Positions 1 through 9,909 of a stretch of 64,000 bases of DNA are shown piece after piece. Origin of the DNA: Clostridiales bacterium (GTDB lineage: Bacteria; Bacillota; Clostridia; Oscillospirales; Feifaniaceae); the NCBI GenBank assembly GCA_012719075.1, contig JAAYBB010000020.1, positions 1 to 64,000 of the forward strand. Direction: 5' to 3'. The translations under genes and the position numbers were made by a program. The notes beneath the pieces are model-generated. The model made no database searches and had not been told where the DNA came from. It saw nothing but the letters and a program-made list of their open reading frames with translations. Positions within the stretch are counted from its first letter, which is position 1, and each line of letters begins with the position of its first letter.

Positions 1-760
1 AAATTCTGGATTGGATGACGACGCCCCCGTTGATGACCAGGCGTGTCCCCAGCAACACGGCCGCGGTGGTGTTGACGTGGTACGAAATGCGGTACAGTCC
101 AGCTGTGGCCACCGTAAACAGGGTGTTGCCGCTTGTCAGGGTGATCCCCGGCGACAACAGCTGTACGCTCGGAAAGGAGAGGTTGGTGCCGGCAACCAGC
201 ACGGTGATGAGTCCCCCCGCGGTGTTGGCGGCAAAAGCTGAGATGGCAGACGGCGGCGGCAGCGGTGCGGGGCCACCGGTTGCGCCGGCGGCACCCGCCG
301 GGCCGTCCGGACCGACAGGGCCCACGGCGCCAGTCGGGCCTGTGGGGCCGATCGGGCCCGGCAATCCCTCCGGTCCGGTGGGGCCCGCAGGGCCCATTGG
401 CCCGGCCGGGCCGGTCGGTCCGATGGCCGAACCGGTCGGTCCGGCGGGCCCCGTCGGGCCGGTTGCGCCATAGAAGACAGGCGCCTGTAAGGCATGGGTC
501 AGTTTTCCGGTCAGGATGATCTGATTTTCCAGGACGTTTCCAAGCGTGTTGCTCACGCTGTCGTTGACACCGGTGACCTCCTCGACCGTGGGGCTCTCCT
601 CCAGTCCGGGGAGGGTGCCGATGGCATACTGGATCTTTTCGCCCTCGGCATTGATGATGTGGCTGAGGGCCAGTTCTTCCGAGGCAATGGAGGAGATGAC
701 CTGGTTGATGGCATCCGGTCTGTTCAGATCGGGCGTCTGCGGAAATTGCGGTATTGACAT
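1..760 (-). CDS. Collagen-like surface/spore protein, C-terminus truncated by window edge
   Basis: Reverse-strand reading from ATG at 760: [52 protein letters not shown]..., then [10 protein letters not shown] repeats and a C-terminal beta-rich region. Open to base 1, so absent from the ORF track. Confidence 0.85.
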   Translation of the reverse strand, partial: MSIPQFPQTPDLNRPDAINQVISSIASEELALSHIINAEGEKIQYAIGTLPGLEESPTVEEVTGVNDSVSNTLGNVLENQIILTGKLTHALQAPVFYGATGPTGPAGPTGSAIGPTGPAGPMGPAGPTGPEGLPGPIGPTGPTGAVGPVGPDGPAGAAGATGGPAPLPPPSAISAFAANTAGGLITVLVAGTNLSFPSVQLLSPGITLTSGNTLFTVATAGLYRISYHVNTTAAVLLGTRLVINGGVVIQSRI

Positions 761-774
761 GGCGATCTCCCTCC

Positions 775-1680
775 CTAACTGAGCCGTGTGATCATCAGCG
801 TGGCGCCCGCGCCATCAGCCAGGGTCAGACTGACGGGTGCCCCGATGATCTGCAGCTGCACAACGGTTGGAACCGTCAAATCCACGAGGATCTCATTGGA
901 GTAGTTGGAGAGGCTGAGGATGGGGTCGACCGTGGAGGCCGTGCTCGGGACTCCGCCCAAGGTGATGCGCGTGCCCACCAACAGCCCGGCGGTGAGATTG
1001 ACGGCATAGGCAATTCGGTAGCGGCCGGGCACAGAGACCGTAAAGTTTGTATTGGTTCCGTCCACCGAGATGCCGGTCGGCAGGATTTGGCCGTTTGGCA
1101 GCGCAACGGGCGTGCCTGTGAGCGAGGCGGAGAGCGTAGAGGACGAGGCGTACGCATAGGCGGAGGTGGCCGTTGTATTGGTCCCGGTCGGCCCGGTGGG
1201 GCCGACGACGCCCACGGCGCCGACCGGACCTTCCGGCCCGTCCGGGCCCGTGGGTCCGGCTTCACCGGTCGGCCCCTGCGGTCCCGCAGGGCCCATTGGT
1301 CCGACGGGGCCCTCGGGTCCGGTGGGGCCCGTTGGCCCGCCGGGATCGCCGGCCGGCCCCTGGGGTCCGGTGGGGCCTGTGGCGCCGGTCATCTCGGATG
1401 CCGACAGCGCCTGCTGCAGCTTGGACTTCAGCAGCAGTTGGTTGTAAGAGGCATTCTGCAGCAGGTTTTGAATGCTCTCATTGGTGCTCAGCAGGTCCTC
1501 GATGGTTGCCGGAGGTCCGGTCAGGCCCGGCAGGGTGCCCAGCACATACTGCAGCTTTTCGCCCTCGGCGTTGATGATATGGCTCAGTCCAAGCTCCTCC
1601 ATGGCGATGGAGGACAGGATCTGGTTGACTGCGTCGTCCCGCGTAATGTCGGGATTATCCGGAAAGGTAGGTCTTGACAA
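775..1680 (-). CDS. Collagen-like (G-X-Y repeat) surface/spore protein with BclA-like C-terminal region
   Basis: ORF 775..1728; likely TTG start at 1680 preceded by AGAAGGGTGATTCAC; N-terminal [44 protein letters not shown]... repeat block. Confidence 0.85.
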   Translation of the reverse strand: MSRPTFPDNPDITRDDAVNQILSSIAMEELGLSHIINAEGEKLQYVLGTLPGLTGPPATIEDLLSTNESIQNLLQNASYNQLLLKSKLQQALSASEMTGATGPTGPQGPAGDPGGPTGPTGPEGPVGPMGPAGPQGPTGEAGPTGPDGPEGPVGAVGVVGPTGPTGTNTTATSAYAYASSSTLSASLTGTPVALPNGQILPTGISVDGTNTNFTVSVPGRYRIAYAVNLTAGLLVGTRITLGGVPSTASTVDPILSLSNYSNEILVDLTVPTVVQLQIIGAPVSLTLADGAGATLMITRLS

Positions 1681-1771
1681 GTGAATCACCCTTCTGATGT
1701 GGACTTGTAATACATACACAGGGCCCATCGTATGGGTGGGCCCGAAACAATTGGATTTTGCGCGACATTGG

Positions 1772-2530
1772 CTAGAGCTTTGTAAAGCACAGACTGCCCT
1801 GTCTCAGATCAAGCCCCTCCAATGTACGTACAAACACAGATGCATGGCAGGGTGTGCAGGAGCAGGGCATCTGCAGGACGGTCTGTATAAACAGGGTCGG
1901 AGGGCAGGAGGGGCCGCTGAGTTCGATGGGGACGCGAATGGGGTTTCGGTCTCGGCAGGCAATGACCAGTTCCACCTCGGGGGTGGAGCAGCCGATCTCG
2001 GCAAGCTCTGCGCAGAAGTTGATCAGAAAGGAGGCGTTGCCCGGCAGCTCGATCTTGGAGCAGGGACAGGCCCCGGCCGGCAGATCACAGCCGTCGTTTC
2101 TCTGGGTCAGGAGCAGCGGGTCGTTGTAGCCGTACACCCTTGGCACGATGCCAAAGCAGGTCGAGGCCCTAAAGGGGCAGCACGTACAGGATCCGCAGTC
2201 CTCTCCGGGGACGCAGGGGAAGTCGGGCGGGCAGGGAGGCTTGGGCAGGTACTCCAAAACCCGGTCCATCTTGTTTTTCAGGATGAGCTGGTTTTGCAGG
2301 ACGATGTCCAACAGGTTGGACACGCTTCTGTTGACCTCCAGCAGGCCCTGCAAGCTGAAGCGCCCGTCGCCGCACTCGAGCTGGTTCAGCACACATTGGA
2401 TTTTTTCGCCCTCGGCGTTGATGATGTGGCTCAGTGCCACCTCCTCCAGCGCAATGGAGGACAGGATCATGGTCAGCGCCTGCTCCTGGGTGAGGTCAGG
2501 ATTCGGCTTGGGAAATTCGGGCATGGACAT
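1772..2530 (-). CDS. Cys-rich protein sharing the N-terminal module of the two collagen-like neighbours
   Basis: N-terminus [48 protein letters not shown], then [22 protein letters not shown]; no G-X-Y repeats. Confidence 0.8.
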   Translation of the reverse strand: MSMPEFPKPNPDLTQEQALTMILSSIALEEVALSHIINAEGEKIQCVLNQLECGDGRFSLQGLLEVNRSVSNLLDIVLQNQLILKNKMDRVLEYLPKPPCPPDFPCVPGEDCGSCTCCPFRASTCFGIVPRVYGYNDPLLLTQRNDGCDLPAGACPCSKIELPGNASFLINFCAELAEIGCSTPEVELVIACRDRNPIRVPIELSGPSCPPTLFIQTVLQMPCSCTPCHASVFVRTLEGLDLRQGSLCFTKL

Positions 2531-2947
2531 GGGGCGACACCTCCCTATTCAATTCATGTTATGACGGTGACGGGAAGGCGGTGCGCGCACGGTTCAAGCC
2601 TGGCCCCAACCGGGCGGCGCCCGCCCGGTTGCCGCGGGGTGAAAAACCTCCGCAGGCGCCCGCGAAAACGGCGGCACTTTGTCGCAAAACAAAGACGGTG
2701 TAACACCCTGTTTGCGAAGGCGAACCCCTGCCGGCCGCCCGTGAAAATCATTTCCAATTTGCCGGGTTTATCTTTGCAAAACGCATTGATTCCCGGTGAA
2801 GAGTGTGCTAAGTTAGAATCAAATTTGGCCTTGCCGCGGGAGGGGCAGATTGGCCTTGAAGCCCCATGTTTTGGCCGCGTTTAACGGCATGTCACCGGAT
2901 CACCGAAGGCTCCTAAAAGTATATTTTTAAGGAGAGAAAAGGGCATC

Positions 2948-4096
2948 ATGATTCTGTTGGACGACGTGGATAAGGTATATCCCGGCGGTGTAAAAGCGGT
3001 CACAGGCGTCAGCCTCAGCATCCGGAAGGGAGAGATCTACGTCCTCATTGGCCCCTCGGGCTGCGGGAAGTCAACCATCCTCAACATGATCAACCGGCTC
3101 ATTTCCGCCACCGGGGGCCGGATTCTGATCGACGGCGTGGACAGCCGTCAAATCGAGCCCACGCTGCTGCGGCGCAGCATCGGCTATGCAATTCAGGAGA
3201 CGGCGCTCTTTCCGCACATGACGGTCAGGGAAAACATTGCGGTCGTGCCCCGGCTGTGCAAGTGGGAGGAGAGGCGCATCGCCGCGCGCGTGGAGGAGCT
3301 GCTCCACCTGATCGGGCTGGACCCCGGCCAATATGCCGACAAGTACCCCGCCCAGCTCAGCGGCGGAGAAAAGCAGCGCGTGGGCGTGGCCAGGGCGCTG
3401 GGCGCCGACCCCCCGATCCTGCTGATGGACGAACCGTTTGGCGCCATCGACCCCATCACGCGCGTGCGTTTACAGGACCAGTTCCTGGAGATCCAGGAAA
3501 AGATCAACAAGACCATCGTGTTTGTCACCCACGACATCGACGAGGCGCTCAAGATGGGGGACCACATCGGCATCCTCAACCAGGGTCGGTTGGTGCAGTC
3601 CGGTACGCCCAAGGACATCCTCTCGCACCCGGCAGATGCGTTTGTCGAGGTGTTCATGGGCACCGGCTGGAAAATGAAGTGGCTCAAGCTGATCCGGGTC
3701 GAGGAGGTGATGGACCACACCGACTGCTTCTGTACGCTCGACGCGGACGGCCCCGAGGTGGCCCGGCGCATGCGCAGACAGGCGCTGTCCAGCCTGCCCG
3801 TGGTCGACGGGGCGCACCGGCTGCTGGGCTATGTCCCGCTCAAAGAGGTTCAGGCCGGGCGGGACTGGCAACGCCGCATCCTGCCCTACGCCCAGGTCCT
3901 GGGCAAGAAGTGGACGCTGTTTGACAGCTTTTTGCCGCTGTTTGCCGATGCCAACAACTACTTGCCCGTGGCCGAAGACAAGGGCACGCTGCTTGGCCTC
4001 CTGACCGAAGCACACCTTAGGGAGTATCTTGGCGATACCTTTATGGAAAGCGAGGAGGGGCTGCAAGATGCAGGCGCTGATCACCCCATCCAGTAA
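2948..4096 (+). CDS. opuCA: Glycine betaine/carnitine/choline-type ABC transporter ATP-binding protein with C-terminal CBS-like region
   Basis: Walker A GPSGCGKST, signature LSGGEKQRVGVARAL, Walker B ILLMDEPFGAIDP; C-terminal region with CBS-like features; RBS AAGGAG upstream. Confidence 0.9.
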   Translation: MILLDDVDKVYPGGVKAVTGVSLSIRKGEIYVLIGPSGCGKSTILNMINRLISATGGRILIDGVDSRQIEPTLLRRSIGYAIQETALFPHMTVRENIAVVPRLCKWEERRIAARVEELLHLIGLDPGQYADKYPAQLSGGEKQRVGVARALGADPPILLMDEPFGAIDPITRVRLQDQFLEIQEKINKTIVFVTHDIDEALKMGDHIGILNQGRLVQSGTPKDILSHPADAFVEVFMGTGWKMKWLKLIRVEEVMDHTDCFCTLDADGPEVARRMRRQALSSLPVVDGAHRLLGYVPLKEVQAGRDWQRRILPYAQVLGKKWTLFDSFLPLFADANNYLPVAEDKGTLLGLLTEAHLREYLGDTFMESEEGLQDAGADHPIQ

Positions 4097-4763
4097 CGCC
4101 GCGCTGGCGGCCGTCTGGACCAAGACCCTGCACTATATCACCGACAACCTGCCCGAAATCCTGGGGCTGTGCCGACAGCACCTCGAGGTGACCGGCGTCG
4201 CCATTGTCGCGGCCATCCTGGCGGCTGTGCCGCTGGGCATTTTTTTGGCCTATCAGAAAAAGCTGGCCGCACCGCTGCTGGGCCTCGCAGGGCTGCTGCA
4301 GACCATCCCCAGCCTGGCGCTGCTGGCCATGATGATCCCGCTGTTCGGCATCGGCTTCACCCCCTCCGTCGTCATGCTCTTTCTCTATTCGCTGCTGCCC
4401 ATCCTGCGCAACACCTACACCGGCATCAACGAGGTGACCGACGAGCTGGTGCTGGCCGCGCGGGGCATGGGGATGACCAACGCACAAATTATCCTCAAGG
4501 TACAGATGCCCATCGCCACACCGATCATCATCGCGGGGATAAGGACGGCCTCCGTCATCTGCGTGGGCACGGCCACGCTTGCGGCCCTGATCGGATTTGG
4601 CGGATTGGGCTCTTTGATTTACAGGGGGATTTCGCAGATCAAAATCGATCTGATCGTGACCGGCGCCCTGTTTTCGGCGCTGCTGGCGCTGGCGGTCGAC
4701 GGGCTGTTTTCGGTGATCGAATACGCGATTACACCCAAGGGGTTGAGGACCCATACGCAATAG
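4068..4763 (+). CDS. opuCB: OpuC-type ABC transporter permease
   Basis: Hydrophobic protein with permease EAA-like region; ATG 4068 preceded by AGGAGGGG; overlaps the ATPase gene. Confidence 0.85.
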   Translation: MQALITPSSNAALAAVWTKTLHYITDNLPEILGLCRQHLEVTGVAIVAAILAAVPLGIFLAYQKKLAAPLLGLAGLLQTIPSLALLAMMIPLFGIGFTPSVVMLFLYSLLPILRNTYTGINEVTDELVLAARGMGMTNAQIILKVQMPIATPIIIAGIRTASVICVGTATLAALIGFGGLGSLIYRGISQIKIDLIVTGALFSALLALAVDGLFSVIEYAITPKGLRTHTQ

Positions 4764-4810
4764 GGCGACAGGGAAATTTGCCGCACAAGTCAACGGGGGA
4801 GTGATATCAG

Positions 4811-5719
4811 GTGAACAGCAGGATCCGACCCATCGCGCTTCTCATGGCCCTTTTACTGCTGCTTCCGGCCTGCTCGGGGGAGGGGCAGAAGGAGGAGGAG
4901 GACCAAAAGGTCATCCATCTGGCGGCCCAGGTGTGGACCGAGGCGACGATTTTGGCCTATGTCACGCAGTATGTCATCGAAGAGAACACCGACTACACGG
5001 TCGAGGTGGTGGAACTGGAGAGCGACGTCTTGGTGTGGGAGGCGCTTGAAAACGGGCACGCCGACCTGTGGCAGGGCTACGCCTCCAGCCTGCTCCCCGT
5101 CATTGGAGAGGAGTCGTCCACGCTGCGCGAATCCGACGAGATCTACGAGCATGTAAAGGCCAAAGCCGATCAGGAGTACGACATCAAGCTGCTGGATAAA
5201 ATGGGCTTTTACAACAACTACGACCTGGCGGTGACCCCCGAGCTGGCCGCGCGGCACAACCTCAAGACCTATTCCGACCTCGCCCGGGTGTCGGCCGACT
5301 ATACGCTGGTGGCCGACTACAACTTTTACGACCGCATCGACTGCTACCCGCTGCTCAAAGAGTTTTACGATTTTGAATTCAAGGACATCCTGGCCGTGGC
5401 GGTGGCGCTGAAGTATCCGACGGTTGAAAATGGCGAGGCCGACATCGTCCACTGCTACACCACCGATTCGGGCATCACCCGGCTGGGGCTTGTGCTGCTG
5501 CAGGACGACAAAAACGCCGTCATGCGCTTTGACGCCGTCTACATCCTGCGCGGCGATTTTTATAGAGACCACCCCGACGTGGTGGAGATTTTGAACAAGG
5601 TCAAGATCGACAACCTCCAGATGTCGCAGCTCAACTACGAGGTGGAGGTCGACGGCAAGACCGCGCAGGAGGTGGCGCGGAGCTTTTTGAGCTCGGCCGG
5701 GCTCATCCCCGAAAGCTGA
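4811..5719 (+). CDS. opuCC: OpuC-type substrate-binding lipoprotein
   Basis: Signal peptide with lipobox LLLLPACSG; HLAAQVWTEATILAYVTQYVIEENTDYTVEVVE typical of the OpuAC/QAT substrate-binding family. Confidence 0.88.
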   Translation: MNSRIRPIALLMALLLLLPACSGEGQKEEEDQKVIHLAAQVWTEATILAYVTQYVIEENTDYTVEVVELESDVLVWEALENGHADLWQGYASSLLPVIGEESSTLRESDEIYEHVKAKADQEYDIKLLDKMGFYNNYDLAVTPELAARHNLKTYSDLARVSADYTLVADYNFYDRIDCYPLLKEFYDFEFKDILAVAVALKYPTVENGEADIVHCYTTDSGITRLGLVLLQDDKNAVMRFDAVYILRGDFYRDHPDVVEILNKVKIDNLQMSQLNYEVEVDGKTAQEVARSFLSSAGLIPES

Positions 5720-5847
5720 GGGGCTGACGGCGGGGGACGGCCGCAGCAGCGGGCATGGCCTTTGTCGGGCTCACCCCGGAGGTGAAGGCGCTGACAGCGG
5801 TGAGTGCCCGCAGCGAATTTTCCTCGTTTGGGTGAAGCCGGTTGCCG

Positions 5848-5944
5848 GGTGGAAAAAGAGGCCGCCGCGACCTGTTTCCGGGCGGGCGGCGGGCAACGCG
5901 GCTGCGGTGGCAAAAAGAGGCCGCCTTGCCTTACTTCCGGGTGG
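5848..5944. repeat. Diverged ~39-bp direct repeat, two copies 58 bp apart
   Basis: ggtggaaaaagaggccgccgcgacctgtttccgggcggg (5848-5886) vs ggtggcaaaaagaggccgccttgccttacttccgggtgg (5906-5944). Confidence 0.7.
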
Positions 5945-5980
5945 CAGGAGAGTTTGGGGACCCATGGATTGGCTCTGCAA

Positions 5981-6002
5981 GGAGACCGGCGTGCCGGTCT
6001 CC
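5981..6002. other. Perfect 10-bp-stem hairpin
   Basis: GGAGACCGGC-GT-GCCGGTCTCC. Confidence 0.8.
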
Positions 6003-6081
6003 CCGCAGGGCCGTCTGTTCGCTTTCAAGGCGGGGTAATCTGGCGATCTTTTTAAAGATAGGATTGTCTGGCCACCCTCAA

Positions 6082-6229
6082 GGCAGAGCCGCCTGGATAT
6101 CTTCGGGGCAGGGTTGTCTGGATGTCTTTGGGGCAGAGCCGTCTGGATGTCTTCGGGTAGGGTTGTATGGATGTCTTCGGGCAGAGCCGTCTGGATGTCT
6201 TTGGGGCAGGGTAGTCTGCTTGTCTTTGG
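6082..6229. repeat. Minisatellite: six ~25-bp tandem units alternating between two variants
   Basis: Units start at 6082, 6107, 6132, 6157, 6181, 6205; odd units gcagagccgtctggatgtcttcgg-like, even units gcagggttgtctggatgtctttgg-like. Confidence 0.9.
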
Positions 6230-6547
6230 AGCGGGAACGCCTTTCTGCCCTTAAAACCAGGTAATCTGGGTGGTTCTCGTGAGGCGATCTGTCTGCCGCC
6301 GTGCCGTCGGCCCTCCCCAGGATTGGCAGATGGTTCGCTTCATGTGAGGGACAGACATTAAAAAATCCCACTTTTTACATTTCGGCCGCCCGGCCTGCTG
6401 AGGGTCGCGGAATCGGAAAATGTTGGGACGCCGCAGGGGTGCGAGCGCCGCGACAGGCTCTGACAGAGGCCGATTTCCCCGTTTTCGGGCCGCCGTTGCC
6501 GGCGCTGCGCGCCCTTGGGCGGCCGCTTGACCGCGGCGCGCTTCGCC

Positions 6548-6576
6548 TTGATATTTGTCGTCGTTTCGTATATACT
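6548..6576 (+). promoter_or_regulatory. Sigma-A-type promoter
   Basis: TTGATA-N17-TATACT, about 130 nt upstream of the 6706 CDS. Confidence 0.65.
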
Positions 6577-6705
6577 GTACTTGTTTAAGGCCTTTGTGCA
6601 TACGGTCTTTACAGAGGAGCGCGGATCGCACCCGCCCGGAAAAGGGAGGGGAGCGCGGTCGGTGCTCGTTTTGGACAGATCAATTCTGCTGGGGGGTGCG
6701 TCAGA

Positions 6706-7050
6706 TTGTTTTTCAAGTACCTGAGAGAATCCGGCTACAAGCGCTGGATTTTTGGCGCCATTTTAGTCGTTGTGCTCTCGGTTGGGCCGGCGTTGACCGG
6801 CAACATGTACAATGCCAGCGGCGTGCTGGGCAAGGGGGATCTGCAGGGCATCGGCATCTTGCTGGCCTGCTTCTCGGTGTTGGTGTTCGGCACCATCGCG
6901 CTGGTCACCGTCGTGATCAAGGCGGTGCGGACGCGCAACGAGCAGGTCCTGGCCATGGAGCTCGAGAGAATGAACAAGGGTAAAAAGGCGCCGCCGAAAA
7001 AGCCGGCGCCCGCGCCGGCCAAACCCCGCGGCATCCCGGTAGACGACTGA
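6706..7050 (+). CDS. Small membrane protein with two predicted TM segments and a Lys/Pro/Ala-rich tail
   Basis: MFFKYLRESGYKRWIFGAILVVVLSVGPALTG...; TTG start preceded by GGGGGGTG. Confidence 0.7.
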   Translation: MFFKYLRESGYKRWIFGAILVVVLSVGPALTGNMYNASGVLGKGDLQGIGILLACFSVLVFGTIALVTVVIKAVRTRNEQVLAMELERMNKGKKAPPKKPAPAPAKPRGIPVDD

Positions 7051-7263
7051 GGCGAGGGCCTGTGGGCCGGGGCGCCCGGATTTGGGCTTGCCAAAGGGTC
7101 TCTTGGGCGTGCCCCGGAAAGGGCTTTTTGGCGCAGCCGATGCCCGGGGTGAGCGCAGGTTTTCAGGCGCCCCTCTCATGGACTTGCCGCTCACCTGCAA
7201 GGGCGCTGTTTTGCCGAGCGGTCCCTTTGGCGGGACCCTGGCTTTCCAATAGGATATTCCGTT

Positions 7264-7478
7264 ACCCACGATCCCAACCAAGGTCGCGGCCAACAGGCCG
7301 CGACCTTTTGAGAAGACAGCGGACCAGGGCGGTGCCTCGTCCGGACGGTAAGGCCTCTCCATGATGAAGACAGCACCTCACCAGGATGCCAACCGAAGTC
7401 GCGGCCTATAACCGCGACCTTTTGAAAAGACAGCGGACCAGGCGGTGCCTCGTCCGGGCTGTAACATCTCTCCATAGG
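7264..7478. repeat. Diverged ~95-bp direct repeat, two copies, each carrying a terminator-like hairpin
   Basis: Copy 1 has GGTCGCGGCC-AACA-GGCCGCGACCTTTT (7282-7309); copy 2 has GTCGCGG-CCTATAA-CCGCGAC (7398-7418); both followed by ga(g/a)aagacagcggaccagg(g)cggtgcctcgtccgg...gtaa...ctctccat. Confidence 0.85.
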
Positions 7479-7597
7479 GTCCCTTTTCGAGGTCGTACTC
7501 GCCGCCCTTTTTGATATCCTTTGCAGAGCCCTTCCGGGACCCTTCCCGGGATTTACCGGGTACCCATCCGGGTCTCGGCCTTTCAACAGGACAACAA

Positions 7598-7624
7598 AAA
7601 GAGCGCCCGCCGGGCGCTCTTTAA
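7598..7624. terminator. Bidirectional intrinsic terminator
   Basis: AAAGAGCGCCC-GCC-GGGCGCTCTTT. Confidence 0.85.
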
Positions 7625-7656
7625 AATATAGCGGATGGATGCGGACAGGCGAAGCC

Positions 7657-7745
7657 CACCGGGATCGCGTGAGCACCCTTGCGGGGATCTCAGCGTTCCC
7701 CACCGGGATCATGTGAGCACCCCCACCGGAATCGCGCAGTCACTC
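7657..7745. repeat. Three diverged direct repeats of about 22 bp
   Basis: caccgggatcgcgtgagcaccc (7657), caccgggatcatgtgagcaccc (7701), caccggaatcgcgcagtcactc (7724). Confidence 0.75.
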
Positions 7746-7814
7746 AACACGGAAGACGCACAAGAGTTGCCCCGCCGGGCCCCTCATCCGGGGACGCCCC
7801 ATGCTAGGCCTTTC

Positions 7815-9845
7815 TCACTGCACCACAAACAGGCTGTTGATGTCCAAAATCAAACTGATGGAGCCGTCCCCCATGATGGCGCAGCCGCTGATGCCATGCA
7901 TGTTGTCGTTGTGGCGCTGCAGATAGGTCGGCAGCGGCTTGACCACCACCTGCTGCTCCTCCACGAGCTGGTCCACAAACAGGCAGTAGCTGCAGTTTTC
8001 GGTGGTGATCAGGATCAGGATGCCCTCGGCGAGGTCGGTGAACTCGGGCGGGATGTCAAAGATCTCGTGCAGCCGCACGATGGGGTAGCAGACGCCGCGG
8101 ATCATGATTTGCTCGTTGCCGTCAGGGTCGAGGAAGACGTCCTTGAGGTTGGGCTTGAAGGACTCCTGGATCAGCAGCATGGGCACGATGAACATCAGGT
8201 CGCCCACCCGCAGCTTCATGCCCTCGATGATGGCCAGCGTGAGCGGGATGCGGATCTGGATCGAGGTGCCCTCGCCCGACGCGCGCTCGATCGAGACGGT
8301 GCCGCCCACCTTTTCGATGTTGCGGCGCACCACATCCAGGCCGACGCCGCGGCCCGAGAACTCGGTGACTTGATCCCGGGTCGAAAAGCCGGGCAAAAAC
8401 AGCAGCGAGAAGGCCTCCCTGTCGGTGAAGTCAGCCTCGGGCTTGGTGGTCAGGCCCCGCTCGGTGGCCTTTTTGATGATGGCCGAGCGGTCCAGCCCGC
8501 GGCCGTCGTCGGTGACGTAGATCACCACGTCTCCGCCGGCGTTGCTGGCCTCCAGCGTGATTTTGCCCTGCGTGGGCTTGCCCTTGGCCAGGCGCTCCTC
8601 GGCCGGCTCAAGGCCGTGGTCAACGGCGTTCCGGATCAGGTGCATCAGCGGGTCGGAGAGGTGGTCGATGATGTTCTTGTCCACCTCGGCCTCCTCGCCC
8701 AGGATGACGAGGTCGACCTCCTTGCCCACCTTTTTGCTCATGTCCCGCACAATGCGGTTCATGCGGTGGAAGGTGCCCGAGACCGGCACCATGCGGATGG
8801 ACATGACGATGTCCTGCAGCTCGTTGATCAGCTTGCGCAGCTGCTGGCTGGAGCGGTCAAAGCTCTCGAGGTTCAGCCGCAGCACCTCGGGGTTCTTGGT
8901 GACCATGGACTCGGTGGTCACGATCTCGCCCACCAGGTCGAGCAGCTTGTCCAGCTTGTTGACGTTGATGCTGATGAAGTTTTGCTTGGCCAGCGCGTCG
9001 GCGCCCGGCGTCCGCACGGCCTCCGCCGCCGTCTGCTGTGCGCGGGCGGCGGGGTGGGCGCCCGTCTTCGGGCGCAGCGACTCGGGCAGCTCGTCGCTGT
9101 CGGGCTCCAGCGCAATGATGCTGGCGCTCTGCAGGAACATGACGTGGTCCAGCAGCGCCTTGAGGTCGTCGGGGTTTTCGGCGCTCTGCACATAGAGCAG
9201 AAAGCCGCCGCTGGCCACCTGCTCGCAGGCCTCCTTGTCCATCAGATTTTCGGGGATGTGGGCCAGGCGGACGCAGTGCGGCGCAAGGTCGTTGACCAGG
9301 CCAAAGGCCCGCAGGTGCTCCATCTGGCTGTCGGGGGCAAAGGTGATCCTGATCTTGTAAAAGGGGGTGTCGGGGTCGTAGGAGAGGTCCTCCTCGGCCC
9401 GCGCCTCGGCCTCTTGGGCGGCCGACGGGCCCCCGCCCTCCGCCTGCCCGCCGAGGATGCGGTGGATCTCCTCGATCAGTGCGTGGGACGCGGGGTCGTC
9501 GGCCTCCGGCGCCCGGCCGGCCGAGAGGCCGACAATGCCGGCGCGCAGGATGTCGGCGGCGCGCAGCACGATGTCGAAGATCGTCCCCCAGGCGCCGGCG
9601 GGCGGCCGCCGTTCGCGGATTTGGGAAAACAGGTCCTCCGCGGCGTGGGAGAGCTTCGACAGGCTGTCGAAGCCCATCATGGCCGAGGAGCCCTTAAAGG
9701 TGTGCATGATGCGGAAAATCTCGTTGATCTGCTCGTCTTCAAGTGAGCGGTCCTTCTCGCCCTGCAGCAGGGTGCTCTCGAGCGTCTCGAGCAGCTGTTC
9801 GCTCTCGTAGAGATAGACCTCCAGCATCGGGTCGCGAGGGTTCAT
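7815..9845 (-). CDS. cheA: Chemotaxis histidine kinase CheA
   Basis: P1 motif FRIMHTFKGSSAMMGF; HATPase region HLIRNAVDHGLE...VTDDGRGLD; C-terminal CheW-like domain. Confidence 0.97.
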   Translation of the reverse strand: MNPRDPMLEVYLYESEQLLETLESTLLQGEKDRSLEDEQINEIFRIMHTFKGSSAMMGFDSLSKLSHAAEDLFSQIRERRPPAGAWGTIFDIVLRAADILRAGIVGLSAGRAPEADDPASHALIEEIHRILGGQAEGGGPSAAQEAEARAEEDLSYDPDTPFYKIRITFAPDSQMEHLRAFGLVNDLAPHCVRLAHIPENLMDKEACEQVASGGFLLYVQSAENPDDLKALLDHVMFLQSASIIALEPDSDELPESLRPKTGAHPAARAQQTAAEAVRTPGADALAKQNFISINVNKLDKLLDLVGEIVTTESMVTKNPEVLRLNLESFDRSSQQLRKLINELQDIVMSIRMVPVSGTFHRMNRIVRDMSKKVGKEVDLVILGEEAEVDKNIIDHLSDPLMHLIRNAVDHGLEPAEERLAKGKPTQGKITLEASNAGGDVVIYVTDDGRGLDRSAIIKKATERGLTTKPEADFTDREAFSLLFLPGFSTRDQVTEFSGRGVGLDVVRRNIEKVGGTVSIERASGEGTSIQIRIPLTLAIIEGMKLRVGDLMFIVPMLLIQESFKPNLKDVFLDPDGNEQIMIRGVCYPIVRLHEIFDIPPEFTDLAEGILILITTENCSYCLFVDQLVEEQQVVVKPLPTYLQRHNDNMHGISGCAIMGDGSISLILDINSLFVVQ

Positions 9846-9909
9846 TACGCGGTCACCTGCCTTCTAAAAATGCCTGTGCGTTCACAAGGGCGGTCCGGCC
9901 GGTGCCCGG

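Noticed and set aside
15-473. Plus-strand ORF with collagen-like [11 protein letters not shown] repeats
   Set aside because: GGN-CCN codons read as similar Gly/Pro codons on the opposite strand; the minus strand has the conserved N-terminal module and start, so the plus ORF is a mirror artefact. The same applies to 1166..1447.
2531-2947. Riboswitch or small RNA upstream of opuCA
   Set aside because: A perfect AACCGGGCGG-CGC-CCGCCCGGTT hairpin is present (2608-2630), but I could not match a known riboswitch core, and a sigma-A-like TTGATT-N17-TAAGTT promoter (2786-2814) lies downstream of it.
6082-6229. CRISPR array
   Set aside because: Contiguous tandem repeats without unique spacers, and no cas genes nearby.
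6078-6371. 97-aa minus-strand ORF with RHPDGSA repeats
   Set aside because: Repeats are translation of the 25-bp minisatellite; no RBS support.
7635-9746. 703-aa plus-strand ORF opposite cheA
   Set aside because: Antisense of CheA in GC-rich DNA; low-complexity V/L/H/D/Q composition and no recognisable motifs.
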